A stretch of 64,000 bases of DNA from Apium graveolens. Lineage: Eukaryota > Streptophyta > Magnoliopsida > Apiales > Apiaceae. Where the stretch lies: assembly GCF_009905375.1 (NCBI RefSeq), contig NW_027417522.1:59587-123586 (forward strand), written 5' to 3'. The notes below the pieces were generated by a model. The model made no database searches. It was not told the origin of the DNA and worked only from the letters and a program-made list of their open reading frames with translations. Position numbers and translations under genes: made by a program. The stretch's first letter is position 1, and the number at the start of each line of letters is the position of its first letter. Positions 45,759 to 55,235 of this stretch are shown piece after piece.

Positions 45759-47930
45759 AAGTGTTCATGAACGACTTCTCTTTCTTTGGACATTCGTATG
45801 ATGAATGTTTGAATAATCTTCGTTCGGTGCTCAAAAGGTGTGTGGATACTAATTTGGTGCTCAATTAGGAAAAATGTCACTTTATGGTGTGTGAAGACAT
45901 TATTCTTGGGCATAAGGTCTCTAGCAAGGGTCTTGAGATGGACAAAGCCAAGGTGGGAGTCATTGAAAATCTTCCACCACCTATTTCTGTGAAAGGAATC
46001 CGTAGTTTTCTTGGTCATGCAGGTTTTTATCGGCGTTTCATCAAGGACTTCTCGAAGATATCTAAGCCGTTGTGCAACTTGCTCAAGAAAGATATTCCTT
46101 TCAAATTTAATGATGAATGCTTGGCGGCATTCGAGACTCTCAAGAAGAGTTTGATAACGGCACCAGTTATTACGGCACCTGATTTGACATAACCCTATGA
46201 GATGATGTGTGATGCGAGTGATTATGTAGTGGGAGAAGTTCTTGGACAGTGCAAGAATAATCTTTTTCATGTGGTATACTATTCTAGTAAGACACTTAAT
46301 GGAGCTCAAATGAACTACACCACTACTGAGAAGGAGCTCTTGGCTATAGTCTTTGGTTTCGAAAAATTTTGATCTTATCTGCTTGGGACAAAGGTGACAG
46401 TATTCACTGATCATGCTGTCATTCGCTATCTAGTCTCAAAGAAGGATTCGAAGCCTAGACTTATTCGTTGGGTACTCTTGCTACAGGAATTTGAGTTAGA
46501 GATCAAGGATCAAAAAGGTACTGAGAATCAAGTAGCTGACCATCTCTTTAGATTGGAGAATCCCGATTCTATTTCATATGATAAGACATTGATCAACGAA
46601 TATTTTTCCGGATGAGCAGTTGTTCACAGTGCAGGAGGAAGAGCCATGGTTCGCAGATATTGTGAACTATCTTGTCAGCAATATAATGCCTCCTAATATG
46701 AATGCAGCTCAAAATAAGAAGTTTCTCCATGAGGTGAAGTGGTACATATGGGATGAACCGTATTTGTTTAGACAAGGTGCTGACCAGATCATCAGGAGAT
46801 GTATCACATTCTGTGAGACGGAGGGGATATTACGTGACTGCCATTCCACAGTTTATGGTGGACATTATGGTGGTGAAAAGATAGCAGCTCGTATTCTGAA
46901 AGAAGGTTTTTTCTGGCTTACTTTGTTTAAGGATGCACATCAGTTCATTTTAAGGTGTGATCATTGCCAAAGAGTGGGGAATCTTACGAGAAAGGATGAG
47001 ATGTTGTTAAATGTGATGCTTGAAGTCAAGGTCTTTGATGTTTGGGGAATCGATTTCATGGGACCATTTGTCTCGTCCTGCAATAATCAGTACATCTTGC
47101 TGGCAGTCGATTATGTCTCAAAATGGGTAGAAGTCAAGGCTCTACCGACGAATGATGCAAAGGTAGTGTTGAATTTTCTTCATAAGCAGATTTTCACAAG
47201 GTTTGGAACGCCACAAGTAATCATAAGTGATGAAGGGTCGCATTTTCGCAACCGTAAGTTCACTTCTATGATGCAGTGCTACAATGTGAATCATCGTATT
47301 GCTACTGCCTATCATCCGCAAACTAATGGTCAAGCTGAAGTGTCTAATAGAGAGATCAAGCACATTCTAGAGAAAGTTGTTTGTCCATCAAGGAAAGATT
47401 GGTCTTTAAAGCTCGATGAAGCTGTTTGGGCTTATAGAACAACATATAAGACTCCACTTAGGATGTCTCCATTTCAACTTGTTTATGGTAAGTGATGTCA
47501 TTTACCTGCGGAGCTTGAGCATAAGGCTTATTGGGCGTTGAAGAAGTTGAACCTTGATCTAGATGCAGCTGGGAAGAAGCGAATGCTTCAGTTAAATGAA
47601 CTTGATGAATTTCGACTTCAAGCGTACGTGAACAACAAAATGTACAAGGAAAAAGTGGAAAGGTGGCACGACAGGAAGCTATCTCCTAAGTCATTCGTGT
47701 CGGGGTAACAAGTTCTGTAATTCAACTCTCGTCTTCGACTTTTACCGGGAAAGTTAAAATCAAGGTGGTCTGGACCTTTTATTGTCAAAACTGTGTTTCC
47801 ACATGAAGCGGTGGAGATTTTTGAGAATGATTCGGGCCAAGCATTTAAGGTTAATGGTCAGCGATTGAAGCATTACTATGGGGACACGACAAACCGGGAA
47901 GTGGTTAGTGCCATTATATTATCAACTTGA
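45759..47930 (+). pseudogene. Athila RT C-terminal half, RNase H and integrase, broken
   Basis: It begins with the AAGTG duplication and the RT catalytic motif, which reads FMND instead of the usual FMDD. Then come KCHFMV, FLGHAGFYRRFI and RNase H (MMCDASDYVVG, TTTEKELLAIVF) with stops near 45868, 46190 and 46371. A one-base T insertion near 46600 shifts the frame to integrase (46620-47495): HHCC zinc finger ([23 protein letters not shown]), core [32 protein letters not shown] 47493-47495 and two more stops near 47706-47720 interrupt the C-terminal part, which still ends in the same frame at TGA 47928-47930. Catalytically dead. Confidence 0.9.
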
Positions 47931-48328
47931 TCGAAGTACTCTACGTCAAGGTAATGACGTAAAAGAAGTGCTTCTTGGGAGGCAACCCAAGATTTGTGAC
48001 TATAGGAACCCTTAGAAGTTAGTAACCTATCCAAAACCATAAAAAAATCAGAATAATTTGGGCAGGAAATTTTTTTCCAGAGACCCCTTGGGCGCCCGCT
48101 CAGAATAGCTGGGCGGCCGCTCAGGATGTTGGGCGCCCGCTCAGGAATGCTGGGCGGCCGCTCAGGACCCTTCTGCCAGAATTTTTTGCCTTATAAAAAA
48201 TGCAAAAAAAAATCAGAAAAACCCAAAAACAAAATAGAAACCCACAACCCACGATTTCTTTTACACAACCCACGTTTTATCTCCCACGAACCCCACTCCT
48301 ACTCTAATTTTAACCCTAATTCCTACCC
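47931..48328 (+). other. Athila pol-ORF2 spacer with GC-rich repeat
   Basis: Non-coding. At 48088-48167 there are four ~20-bp units of the same GGGCGCCCGCTCAGGA / GGGCGGCCGCTCAGGA repeat found in both LTRs, here 160 bp before the putative internal TATA box. Confidence 0.85.
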
Positions 48329-48336
48329 TATATATA
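48329..48336 (+). promoter_or_regulatory. TATA box of a putative internal promoter for Athila ORF2
   Basis: TATATATA followed by an AC-rich leader (CACACAACTCCTCC and more) with few G residues up to ATG 48433, 104 bp downstream. The start context is TTTCAATGGCACCC. It matches the layout seen before the Sirevirus env-like ORFs. Confidence 0.55.
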
Positions 48337-48432
48337 CACACAACTCCTCCATATACACTCCCATATACTTTCAACTTCAAAACTCTCTGCTACACTCAAA
48401 ACATAACTCTTAAACACTTTATCTCGGTTTCA

Positions 48433-49610
48433 ATGGCACCCAAGAGATCCCGAAGTATTGATAGCAGCAGCACCGTTCCAACTGCTGATTCTTCGAGGGG
48501 AACTGCTGCGAGACCTCAGTTGGTGGATAGGGCTGCTGAGGAGGAGTATACTCGGCTTCTGACTAAGCCGATTCTAAAGGAGAGGGGATTTTTACCATCG
48601 GGGAGGGATGGTGAGTTGTTACCGATGATTGCTGAAAAGGGGTGGATTTCTTTTTATGAGTCGCCGGAGGCGGTTCCAATGAGTGTGGTTCGCGAGTTTT
48701 ATGTGAATGCCAAGGCTGAAAAGAATGGGTTTACTGTTGTTCGTGGGCTTACTGTGGATTATCAGTCTGAGGCGATTCGCCGTGTTATTGGGCAGCAACA
48801 ACGGAAGCCCACGGAGGAGAATTAGAATGAAAAGACCCCCGAGGACTTTGATCTGGATTTGATTTGTGCTACTCTCTGTCAGCCGGGCACGGTATGGAGG
48901 TTCAAGACTGGATCTAACGAGTATCGTTCTTTTCCGGCGGTTGCGATGAATAGGTATGCTCATGCATGGAATGCCTTTATTTGTGCTAATATTTTGCCTA
49001 CTTCGCATGCACATGAGGTTACAGTCGAGAGAGCAAGGTTGTTATGGGGGATCTTGAATGAGGAGTATTATGTGGACCTTGGTGAGTTCATCTACCAAGG
49101 GATTCTGAAGTTTTTGAGGGGGTGAAACACATGAACATCCCTTATGCATCTACTGTCACGAAGTTGTGCAGAGCAGTGGGAGTTCATTAACCTTCTTACG
49201 AGCAGCTGTAGATGCCGGCCCCTCCTATTGACTCAGCGACTCTGAATGCGATGCAAGAGTTGACGGGTGGAGAGCCCGAGGAGCATGGTTTGGGTTATCG
49301 TCTTCGAGGAGGACGTTCAACAGCTTGTGCTACTATGGCTAGGCCCAGTCAGGTTCGTGATGAGGCAGGCTCTTCTAGAGCCCAGGAAGGTGCTGTGATG
49401 GCTGATGCCCAGTATAGGAGGCTGTCGAGGAGGATGGATGCGATGTATGAGACGCATAGTAGGTTCTCTCAGGAGCTCACCCTTGCACTTGGGACTGGTT
49501 TCAGAGGCCTTGGAGCTGACATCCAGTGGCCCGTTTTTGGTGAGGATTCTGTTTATCCGCCTCCGGACACTCCACCCTCTGAGGGTAATGATGATGATTT
49601 CTCCGAGTAG
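48433..49610 (+). pseudogene. Athila env-like ORF2 ('putative plant transposon protein' type), broken
   Basis: ATG 48433 (ATGGCACCC) starts MAPKRSRSIDSSS. VREFYVNAKAEKNGFTVVRG and, after TAG 48823-48825, the same frame FDLDLICATLCQPGTVW and VERARLLWGILNEEY belong to the plant family often found as the second ORF of Athila elements (recalled as Pfam 'putative plant transposon protein'). A TGA at 49123-49125 follows a probable 1-bp loss. The last segment, 49212-49610, is in another frame and is acidic at the end. No signal peptide and no membrane span is visible, so envelope function is not supported. Non-functional. Confidence 0.85.
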
Positions 49611-50825
49611 GTATACCCTGTGTTTCTTTCTACTACATTCACTGGGGACAGTGAAGATTTTAAGTTTGGGGGTGGTAGTTATGGAAATTTTTTTTATGTG
49701 TGTCATGTAGTTGCATATTCATGATAGTTTAGTTCATATAATTGCACATTTTTGTCATATATAATTTTTTTTATTATTTTTTATAGCTTTATTTATCATG
49801 CCATGTCATTTAGCTCATGCATATACCATGATCCCTTTTGCGTTGCTTTACCGATTGATTTGTGATATTGATGCAAGTGTAGTGATAGCGTTAGAGTGAT
49901 GATTGAGTCTTGTAGGTTGACATGCATGCTAAAAACACTTGTAATTTCACTAAGTCTTAGAGTATGCTTAAGGACTAGATGGTGGTCATGGTTTGATGGT
50001 TTTTGAGGTTAATCTATTGATTATGCTTAGAATTTATGATAGGCCCTTAATGATAAAAGGCATGAAAAGATAAAATTGGAGTAAAAATTGGAATTCATTA
50101 CTAATTGTGGCTAGGCATCGAATGGCTAGTAGCCGACTCATATTTTTATGCGAGTAGTCTAGGGTTGAGCAAGATGGAGCAAAACGCACTTGTTCAGAAA
50201 TTTGGAAAAAAAAGAAAAAAAAGAAAAGAAAAAGAGAAAAAAAGGAAATAAAAAAATAAAGATGTTAATGCATAATTGATCGCGAATGGGCTCTTTGGTA
50301 TTCGAGTTATTAAGTTCTTAGGGGACTTTGTGCCTAGTGACCTAAGGCTTTTATAGTTAGGGATCCGCTAACCTAACGCTCGCTAAATGGATGCCATTGC
50401 ATAAATCTTTTGTGGACATCATCATTGCACGGTCAAATAAGCATTTGTTGTTGTGTTGAATGAAAGCATGATTCTGTAATAAGCTCCAGTGATCTTGAAG
50501 TGTTTTAAGTTATTTTGCGCCTAGAATTTATTCTTTGTATAATCATGTGATTGCCTTTAGGATAATCGAGTTATGATAATTGATCTAGTTTCGAAGCATA
50601 TCTGTTAAGCATCCGCACAAACCATGTTTCTGGTTGTATGTTAGTTTGCATGATTTGATTGATCTTTATCCTCCTAATTGTATTTGTTGAGATGTCATAA
50701 GTTGGTTGGTTTAGTCATTGTGAGGGGGATCGCTGCATTTCACGTAGATTGCATTCATGCATGTTTTTGTTTTGCTTTTGAGTCTGTGACGCTTGAGGAC
50801 AGACATCGATTTAAGTTTGGGGGTG
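49611..50825 (+). other. Athila 3' non-coding tail with two polypurine-tract copies
   Basis: 1.2 kb without credible ORF. TTTAAGTTTGGGGGTG occurs at about 49659-49674 and again at 50810-50825, the second touching the 3' LTR. Both are preceded by a GG(G/A)GACAG(T/A)-type sequence, so about 30 bp is conserved. An A-rich purine run lies at about 50203-50265. Confidence 0.85.
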
Positions 50826-51721
50826 TGATAAGTGGCATTTTATACCACTTAGAACGTCTTATTATGACTTGAATTGATGTCTTGAAATCAAGTATTTTGT
50901 GTATTTGATGCATTTTTCTAGTGTTTGTGCATTTCAGGGTATAACTTGCATTTGTGGGGAGATTTCATTAGGAATAAGACTAGGGGAGTGTGTGGCATTG
51001 GATGTGGGAAGTTAGGAGCATAATGCAGCAGAAATCGGGAGCAGAATGAGGAATTTTACAGTAGCCTGTTGGGCGCCCGCTCAGGATAGCTGGGCGGCCG
51101 CTCAGGATGCTGGGTGCCCGCTCAGGATTGCTGGGCGGCCGCTCAGGGACGAGAATTTTTATACTGATTTTTACAATCCTTATTCTGTTGGACTTCTGAG
51201 ACAGCTGGTTCTTGTAGGCTTCTATATAAGTAGTTTTCAGACACGTTTCACAGAAGTGTGGTATCAAGCAAGAAGCGAGGAGAGAAGGAAGAAGACCGTT
51301 TTAGCACATCACAACGAAGAAGAGGAAGCATACATTTTCTTGTGATTCTTTTATTCGTTGTATCAGTGGATGCTAGTTTTCTTTACTTTGAACCTTATTA
51401 CTCTTCTGACGTACTCTGGTTTTAATAAGTATTTTTATTAGTTTATATTGTGTGTTATTATCATGTTTTCATATGAACCCATGATGACGATGAGTTCTAT
51501 GATGGGCTAATCGTGATCATGGGGTCGTAATGGATTTACTATTGATTTCTTTAGTTAGTTGTTCAATACATTAGTATGTGATGAGTGTATGATATATAGC
51601 ATAGGTTGTGCTTATTCGTCTTATGTGCGTCACGAAATATAAGATAGTCTGTTAATCTCCTGTGAAGCGACGGTGGATCTTGAGGTTTAGAACTTGCCAT
51701 GCTAGCATAGGTTCATGTATG
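50826..51721 (+). repeat. 3' LTR of the Athila element, first 896 bp
   Basis: It starts TGATAAGTGGC and runs parallel to 33004-33890 with scattered substitutions. TATA box 51223-51230; GC-rich repeat 51068-51148 with four units. It is cut at 51722 by Sirevirus A2. The 5' LTR continues past the corresponding point (TGTATGCATGATTAG), so the missing part should be beyond the window. Confidence 0.92.
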
Positions 51722-52746
51722 TGTTAGGAATATATGTGCATTAGTTTGATGATATGTTTAACAAAACACTTAAGTAGAAGTTTAGTGTTTGCAGCCTCAA
51801 CGGATAAGACCATCTTGGCTATCCATTGATGGTGCAGCTTTACTTAGAAATAAGTCTAGTGTTGTAGCACATTTCAGTCTCTGTATTTAAGATATAATTC
51901 TTAGAAGTTGAGAGAAAATATAAGTCATGTTGACTACCAGAAGATATGCAAATAGGAAGGCCAATTGTAAATATTTCATGCCTTGTAATTTTGTATAAAT
52001 GAAGTGATATCAACGGATGTCTTAAAGACCTTCAACGGATGAGAAACAAAGCTTCAACGGATGTCTCTAAAGCTTCAACGGATAGAGCTTCAACTGCTAA
52101 CACATCAACGGATAAAGCCATCAACGGATGAAGGCTTCAACGGATGTTCTGTTAAATAGCAGTTGATAAGTGGTAGTTGTAACAGCAGACAGAGGCACAT
52201 GGGTTGACAGAGATAACTGAAATGTGGAAGCCTAATTTCAGGAACATCAGAAAAAGCAGTCGTTCTACTCTAGTACAAAGAGGCAATAGTCAACAAAGTA
52301 CTTGAGTGATATGGAGAAGAAACAAGTGGAGAACTTATTTTATTATTGTATTTTTATCTTTGTCTTCACTTGTACACTTGGTGATATATAAACCAAGTAG
52401 CAGCTAGTAATTAGAGAAGAATTTTTCCAGTGCTGTTTAGAAAAATCTTGAGAGAAAAATTATCTAGTTTGTACTAGGATGCAGCTGTGTTCAACATCTT
52501 GAATCACAGATTTTCTGAAATACCATCTCTGGTGGAACAACAATCCACCAGAAAAGTTTTTAAGGTCTGTTGTGTTCTTTACATTAGTGCTTGAATATAT
52601 ATCTGTCTGTATTAGCTTAAAGCAATTCACACACTTGTTTATCTTGAACACAAAGCCTTTAAAACTGCTCAAAACTTGAAAAAGTTTTGAGATTTACATT
52701 CAACCCCCCTTCTGTAAATCTCATTGTTAGTCCACTAGGAATAACA
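51722..52746 (+). repeat. 5' LTR of Sirevirus A2 (1025 bp)
   Basis: TGTTAGGAATA...TAGGAATAACA. Seven TCAACGGAT words in direct order at 52010-52146, an inverted pair near 51798/51828 whose second arm has decayed to ATCCATTGA, and a TATA box at 52385-52392. Confidence 0.94.
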
Positions 52747-52748
52747 AT

Positions 52749-52760
52749 TGGTATCAGAGC
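52749..52760 (+). other. Primer-binding site, A2
   Basis: TGGTATCAGAGC two bases after the LTR, complementary to the 3' end of initiator Met-tRNA. Gag starts 48 bp further on, so the leader is very short. Confidence 0.95.
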
Positions 52761-52807
52761 AAGCTCTTGACACACAAAGACTTTAAAGATCTAGGAAACT
52801 AACAAAG

Positions 52808-55222
52808 ATGAGTAAGAAGGATATTGGAGTAAAAATCCCAGTTCTTGACAAAGACAGTTATCACCATTGGAAGGTGAAAATGCACCTTCATCTACTCTCC
52901 CAAGATGAAGGTTATGTAAACTGCATTGAGAATGGTCCTCACATTCCCCATAAAGTAGCCACAGTTGCTACGGCCACAATTGCTGTTGGTCAATCCATTC
53001 CAAAACCTAGAGCAGAATGGACAATGGAAGACACAGAAGAAGTCCACAAGGATAAGAAGGCTATGAACATTTTGTTTAATGGCCTTGACAAGGATATGTT
53101 TGATAATGTGATAAATTGCACAACTGCCAAAGAGGTTTGGGACACAGTTCAGCTATTGTGTGAAGGTACAGAACAAGTAAAAGAAAACAAAATGCAGCTT
53201 CTCATTCAACAGTATGAGTATTTTCATTTTGAAGAAAATGAATCTTTAAATGACACATTCAATAGATTCCAAAAGCTGTTGAATGGACTGAAGCTGTATG
53301 GTAGAGTGTACCAGGTGAGAGATTCAAATCTTAAATTTTTAAGATCCTTGCCAAAGGAATGGAAACCCATGACTGTCTCCTTGAGAAACTCTCAAGATTA
53401 TAAGGACTTCACTCTTGAAAGATTATATGGAATCTTGAAGACTTATGAACTAGAGCTGGAACAGGATGAGGTATTGGAGAAGGGAAGAAAGAAAGGAGGT
53501 TCAGTTGCCTTGGTAGCTGAAAATGAGAAAGAATGCAGACAAGAAACTGTGAGATCTACATCAAACTCCAAAGATGACACAAGCAAATCAGAATCAAGCA
53601 AGGGTAAGGAGCAAGTTGCTGAGAATGAAGATAACTCCAGCCAAGATGACTCTGATGGTATTGATGAGCATCTTGCATTTCTGTCCAGGAGATTTGCAAA
53701 GATGAAATTTAGGAAAAACACTAGAGCCACTAAACCTCATAAGAACATGGTGGACACATCCAAGTTCAAGTGTTTCAATTGTGGTATAAGTGGACACTTT
53801 GCAAGTGAGTGCAGAAAGCCAACTTCTGAAAAGAAGAAATTTGACCAAGTAGATTACAAAAAGAAATATTTTGATCTGCTCAAGCAAAAGGAGAGGGCTT
53901 TCATTACTCAAGAAAAAGACTGGGCAGCTGATGGAGAAGAAGAGGATGAAGATGTGGAATATGTCAACTTGGCTCTCATGGCTGATTCTGAGGAAAATGA
54001 AGTTAGTTCATCAAGCAACCAGGTAATCACTACTGATTTAACACAGCTTACTAAAGAAGAGTGCAATGATGCTTTTAATGACATGTCTACTGAATTGTAT
54101 CATTTGCGTGTGTCTCTTAAATCTCTTGCTAAAGAAAATAGTAGGATTAAAGAGAACAATCTGTTTTTAAGTAATAGAAATGCTGTGTTAGAAGATAAGT
54201 TGATTGACCTAGAGAAAACTAAACTACATTGTATATCTGTTGAAAATGAACTAGCTGAATCTGTTAAGAAAGTAGAAATACTTTCCAATCAATTAGAGAG
54301 AGAGCAAGAGGTGATTAAAGCCTGGAAGACATCTAGGGATGTTAGTGCTCAAATTTCTAAGGTCCAAGGAATTGAATCATTCTGTGAAACTGCCTGGGAT
54401 AAAAATAAAAAGAAACTGGAATTAATTGATGGGCTGTCAACGGATGTGGAATCAACGGATGATGAAAGTTATCCGTTGAAGGAAGAAAAGGAGCATCCAT
54501 TGAAGGTTCCTCAATTAAAACAGGCAGATGTTTCTAAAAGTGAAAATCTAAAGAAACTCAAAAAAAAGTTTGGTTCAACTTCCAAGAACTTTGTCAAAGA
54601 AGAAGCAAGCACATCCAAAGATTTCAGTAAGGTGAATATAGGACACATGACCTTAGAACAGTTAAAGAATAGGCTCAAAGTGGTTGAGGATAAAAAGGAA
54701 ACTAAAAGGAAATCTAATAGAAATGGGAAGGTAGGGGTTAACAAATATAACAATTACACACCTGATAAGTATGCTCCTAGAAAAAGCTGTGTGCATTGTA
54801 GTAGTGTTAATCATCTATCTGCTAATTGCAAATCTATTAAGAAAACTCCCATACCTGTGCCCTCTTCCATGCCTAATATGTCTGCATCACCTCTGCATGC
54901 TATGCCTGTTATGTCTCAACAGAATCCTTATGCACATTTTGCAAACATGCCATATTTTAATAATCCTTATCTTGCTGCATTTAGTATGCCTCAAATGCCA
55001 TACAATATGCCAATATGGAATAACATGCTTGCACAATCCATGTCTTATCAAATTCCAAATGTGCTAAATGATTCTGTGACTAACCCTACACCTCAACCAA
55101 CTACATCTAAGATCAAGGTTGACTCAAAGTTACCTAAGTCTAAAGATGCAGGAGGAATGAAGTCTAGGAGAAAGACTAACAAGAATGGACCCAAGGAAAC
55201 TTGGGTACCAAAATCAACTTGA
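52808..55222 (+). CDS. Sirevirus gag, intact, 804 codons (A2)
   Basis: ATG 52808 is the first ATG after the primer site. The N-terminal half is a copia gag domain (YHHWKVKMHLHL near residue 20; LERLYGILKTYELELEQ near 205-225). Two CX2CX4HX4C zinc knuckles are visible: CFNCGISGHFASEC at about residue 321 and CVHCSSVNHLSANC at about 661. Between them are an acidic stretch and a long coiled-coil-like region (about 420-520). Residues 544-558 contain the family repeat word in coding form (STD...STD...YPL). A Met/Pro/Asn-rich tail ends the protein. It would form the virus-like particle and bind RNA. TGA 55220-55222 closes it, and pol resumes in the +1 frame. Open throughout although pol and env-like ORF of the same copy are broken. 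Confidence 0.93.
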   Translation: MSKKDIGVKIPVLDKDSYHHWKVKMHLHLLSQDEGYVNCIENGPHIPHKVATVATATIAVGQSIPKPRAEWTMEDTEEVHKDKKAMNILFNGLDKDMFDNVINCTTAKEVWDTVQLLCEGTEQVKENKMQLLIQQYEYFHFEENESLNDTFNRFQKLLNGLKLYGRVYQVRDSNLKFLRSLPKEWKPMTVSLRNSQDYKDFTLERLYGILKTYELELEQDEVLEKGRKKGGSVALVAENEKECRQETVRSTSNSKDDTSKSESSKGKEQVAENEDNSSQDDSDGIDEHLAFLSRRFAKMKFRKNTRATKPHKNMVDTSKFKCFNCGISGHFASECRKPTSEKKKFDQVDYKKKYFDLLKQKERAFITQEKDWAADGEEEDEDVEYVNLALMADSEENEVSSSSNQVITTDLTQLTKEECNDAFNDMSTELYHLRVSLKSLAKENSRIKENNLFLSNRNAVLEDKLIDLEKTKLHCISVENELAESVKKVEILSNQLEREQEVIKAWKTSRDVSAQISKVQGIESFCETAWDKNKKKLELIDGLSTDVESTDDESYPLKEEKEHPLKVPQLKQADVSKSENLKKLKKKFGSTSKNFVKEEASTSKDFSKVNIGHMTLEQLKNRLKVVEDKKETKRKSNRNGKVGVNKYNNYTPDKYAPRKSCVHCSSVNHLSANCKSIKKTPIPVPSSMPNMSASPLHAMPVMSQQNPYAHFANMPYFNNPYLAAFSMPQMPYNMPIWNNMLAQSMSYQIPNVLNDSVTNPTPQPTTSKIKVDSKLPKSKDAGGMKSRRKTNKNGPKETWVPKST
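54437..54478 (+). repeat. Family-A repeat words inside gag
   Basis: TCAACGGATG (54437-54446), TCAACGGAT (54452-54460) and TATCCGTTGA (54469-54478). Codon phase is the same as in the env-like ORF: forward words read STD, the reverse word YPL. Confidence 0.88.
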
Positions 55223-55235
55223 TTGATTTTATGGT

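Larger units (their letters stand above)
33004..51721 (+). mobile_element. Athila-type Ty3/gypsy element, decayed, interrupted twice
   Basis: It has a 1416-bp 5' LTR, a tRNA-Asp-type primer site, gag, protease-RT-RNase H-integrase order, a second ORF of the plant 'putative transposon protein' type, a 1.2-kb non-coding tail, a polypurine tract and the first 896 bp of the 3' LTR. The RT is split by a minus-strand copia element (37759-45758) and the 3' LTR is split by Sirevirus A2 at 51722. The rest of the 3' LTR should lie right of the window. Every ORF carries stops or frameshifts. Confidence 0.93.

Noticed and set aside
45740..46414. 224-codon minus-strand ORF across the copia/Athila border
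   Set aside because: It crosses an insertion junction and is the reverse of the Athila RT/RNase H coding region. A shadow frame.
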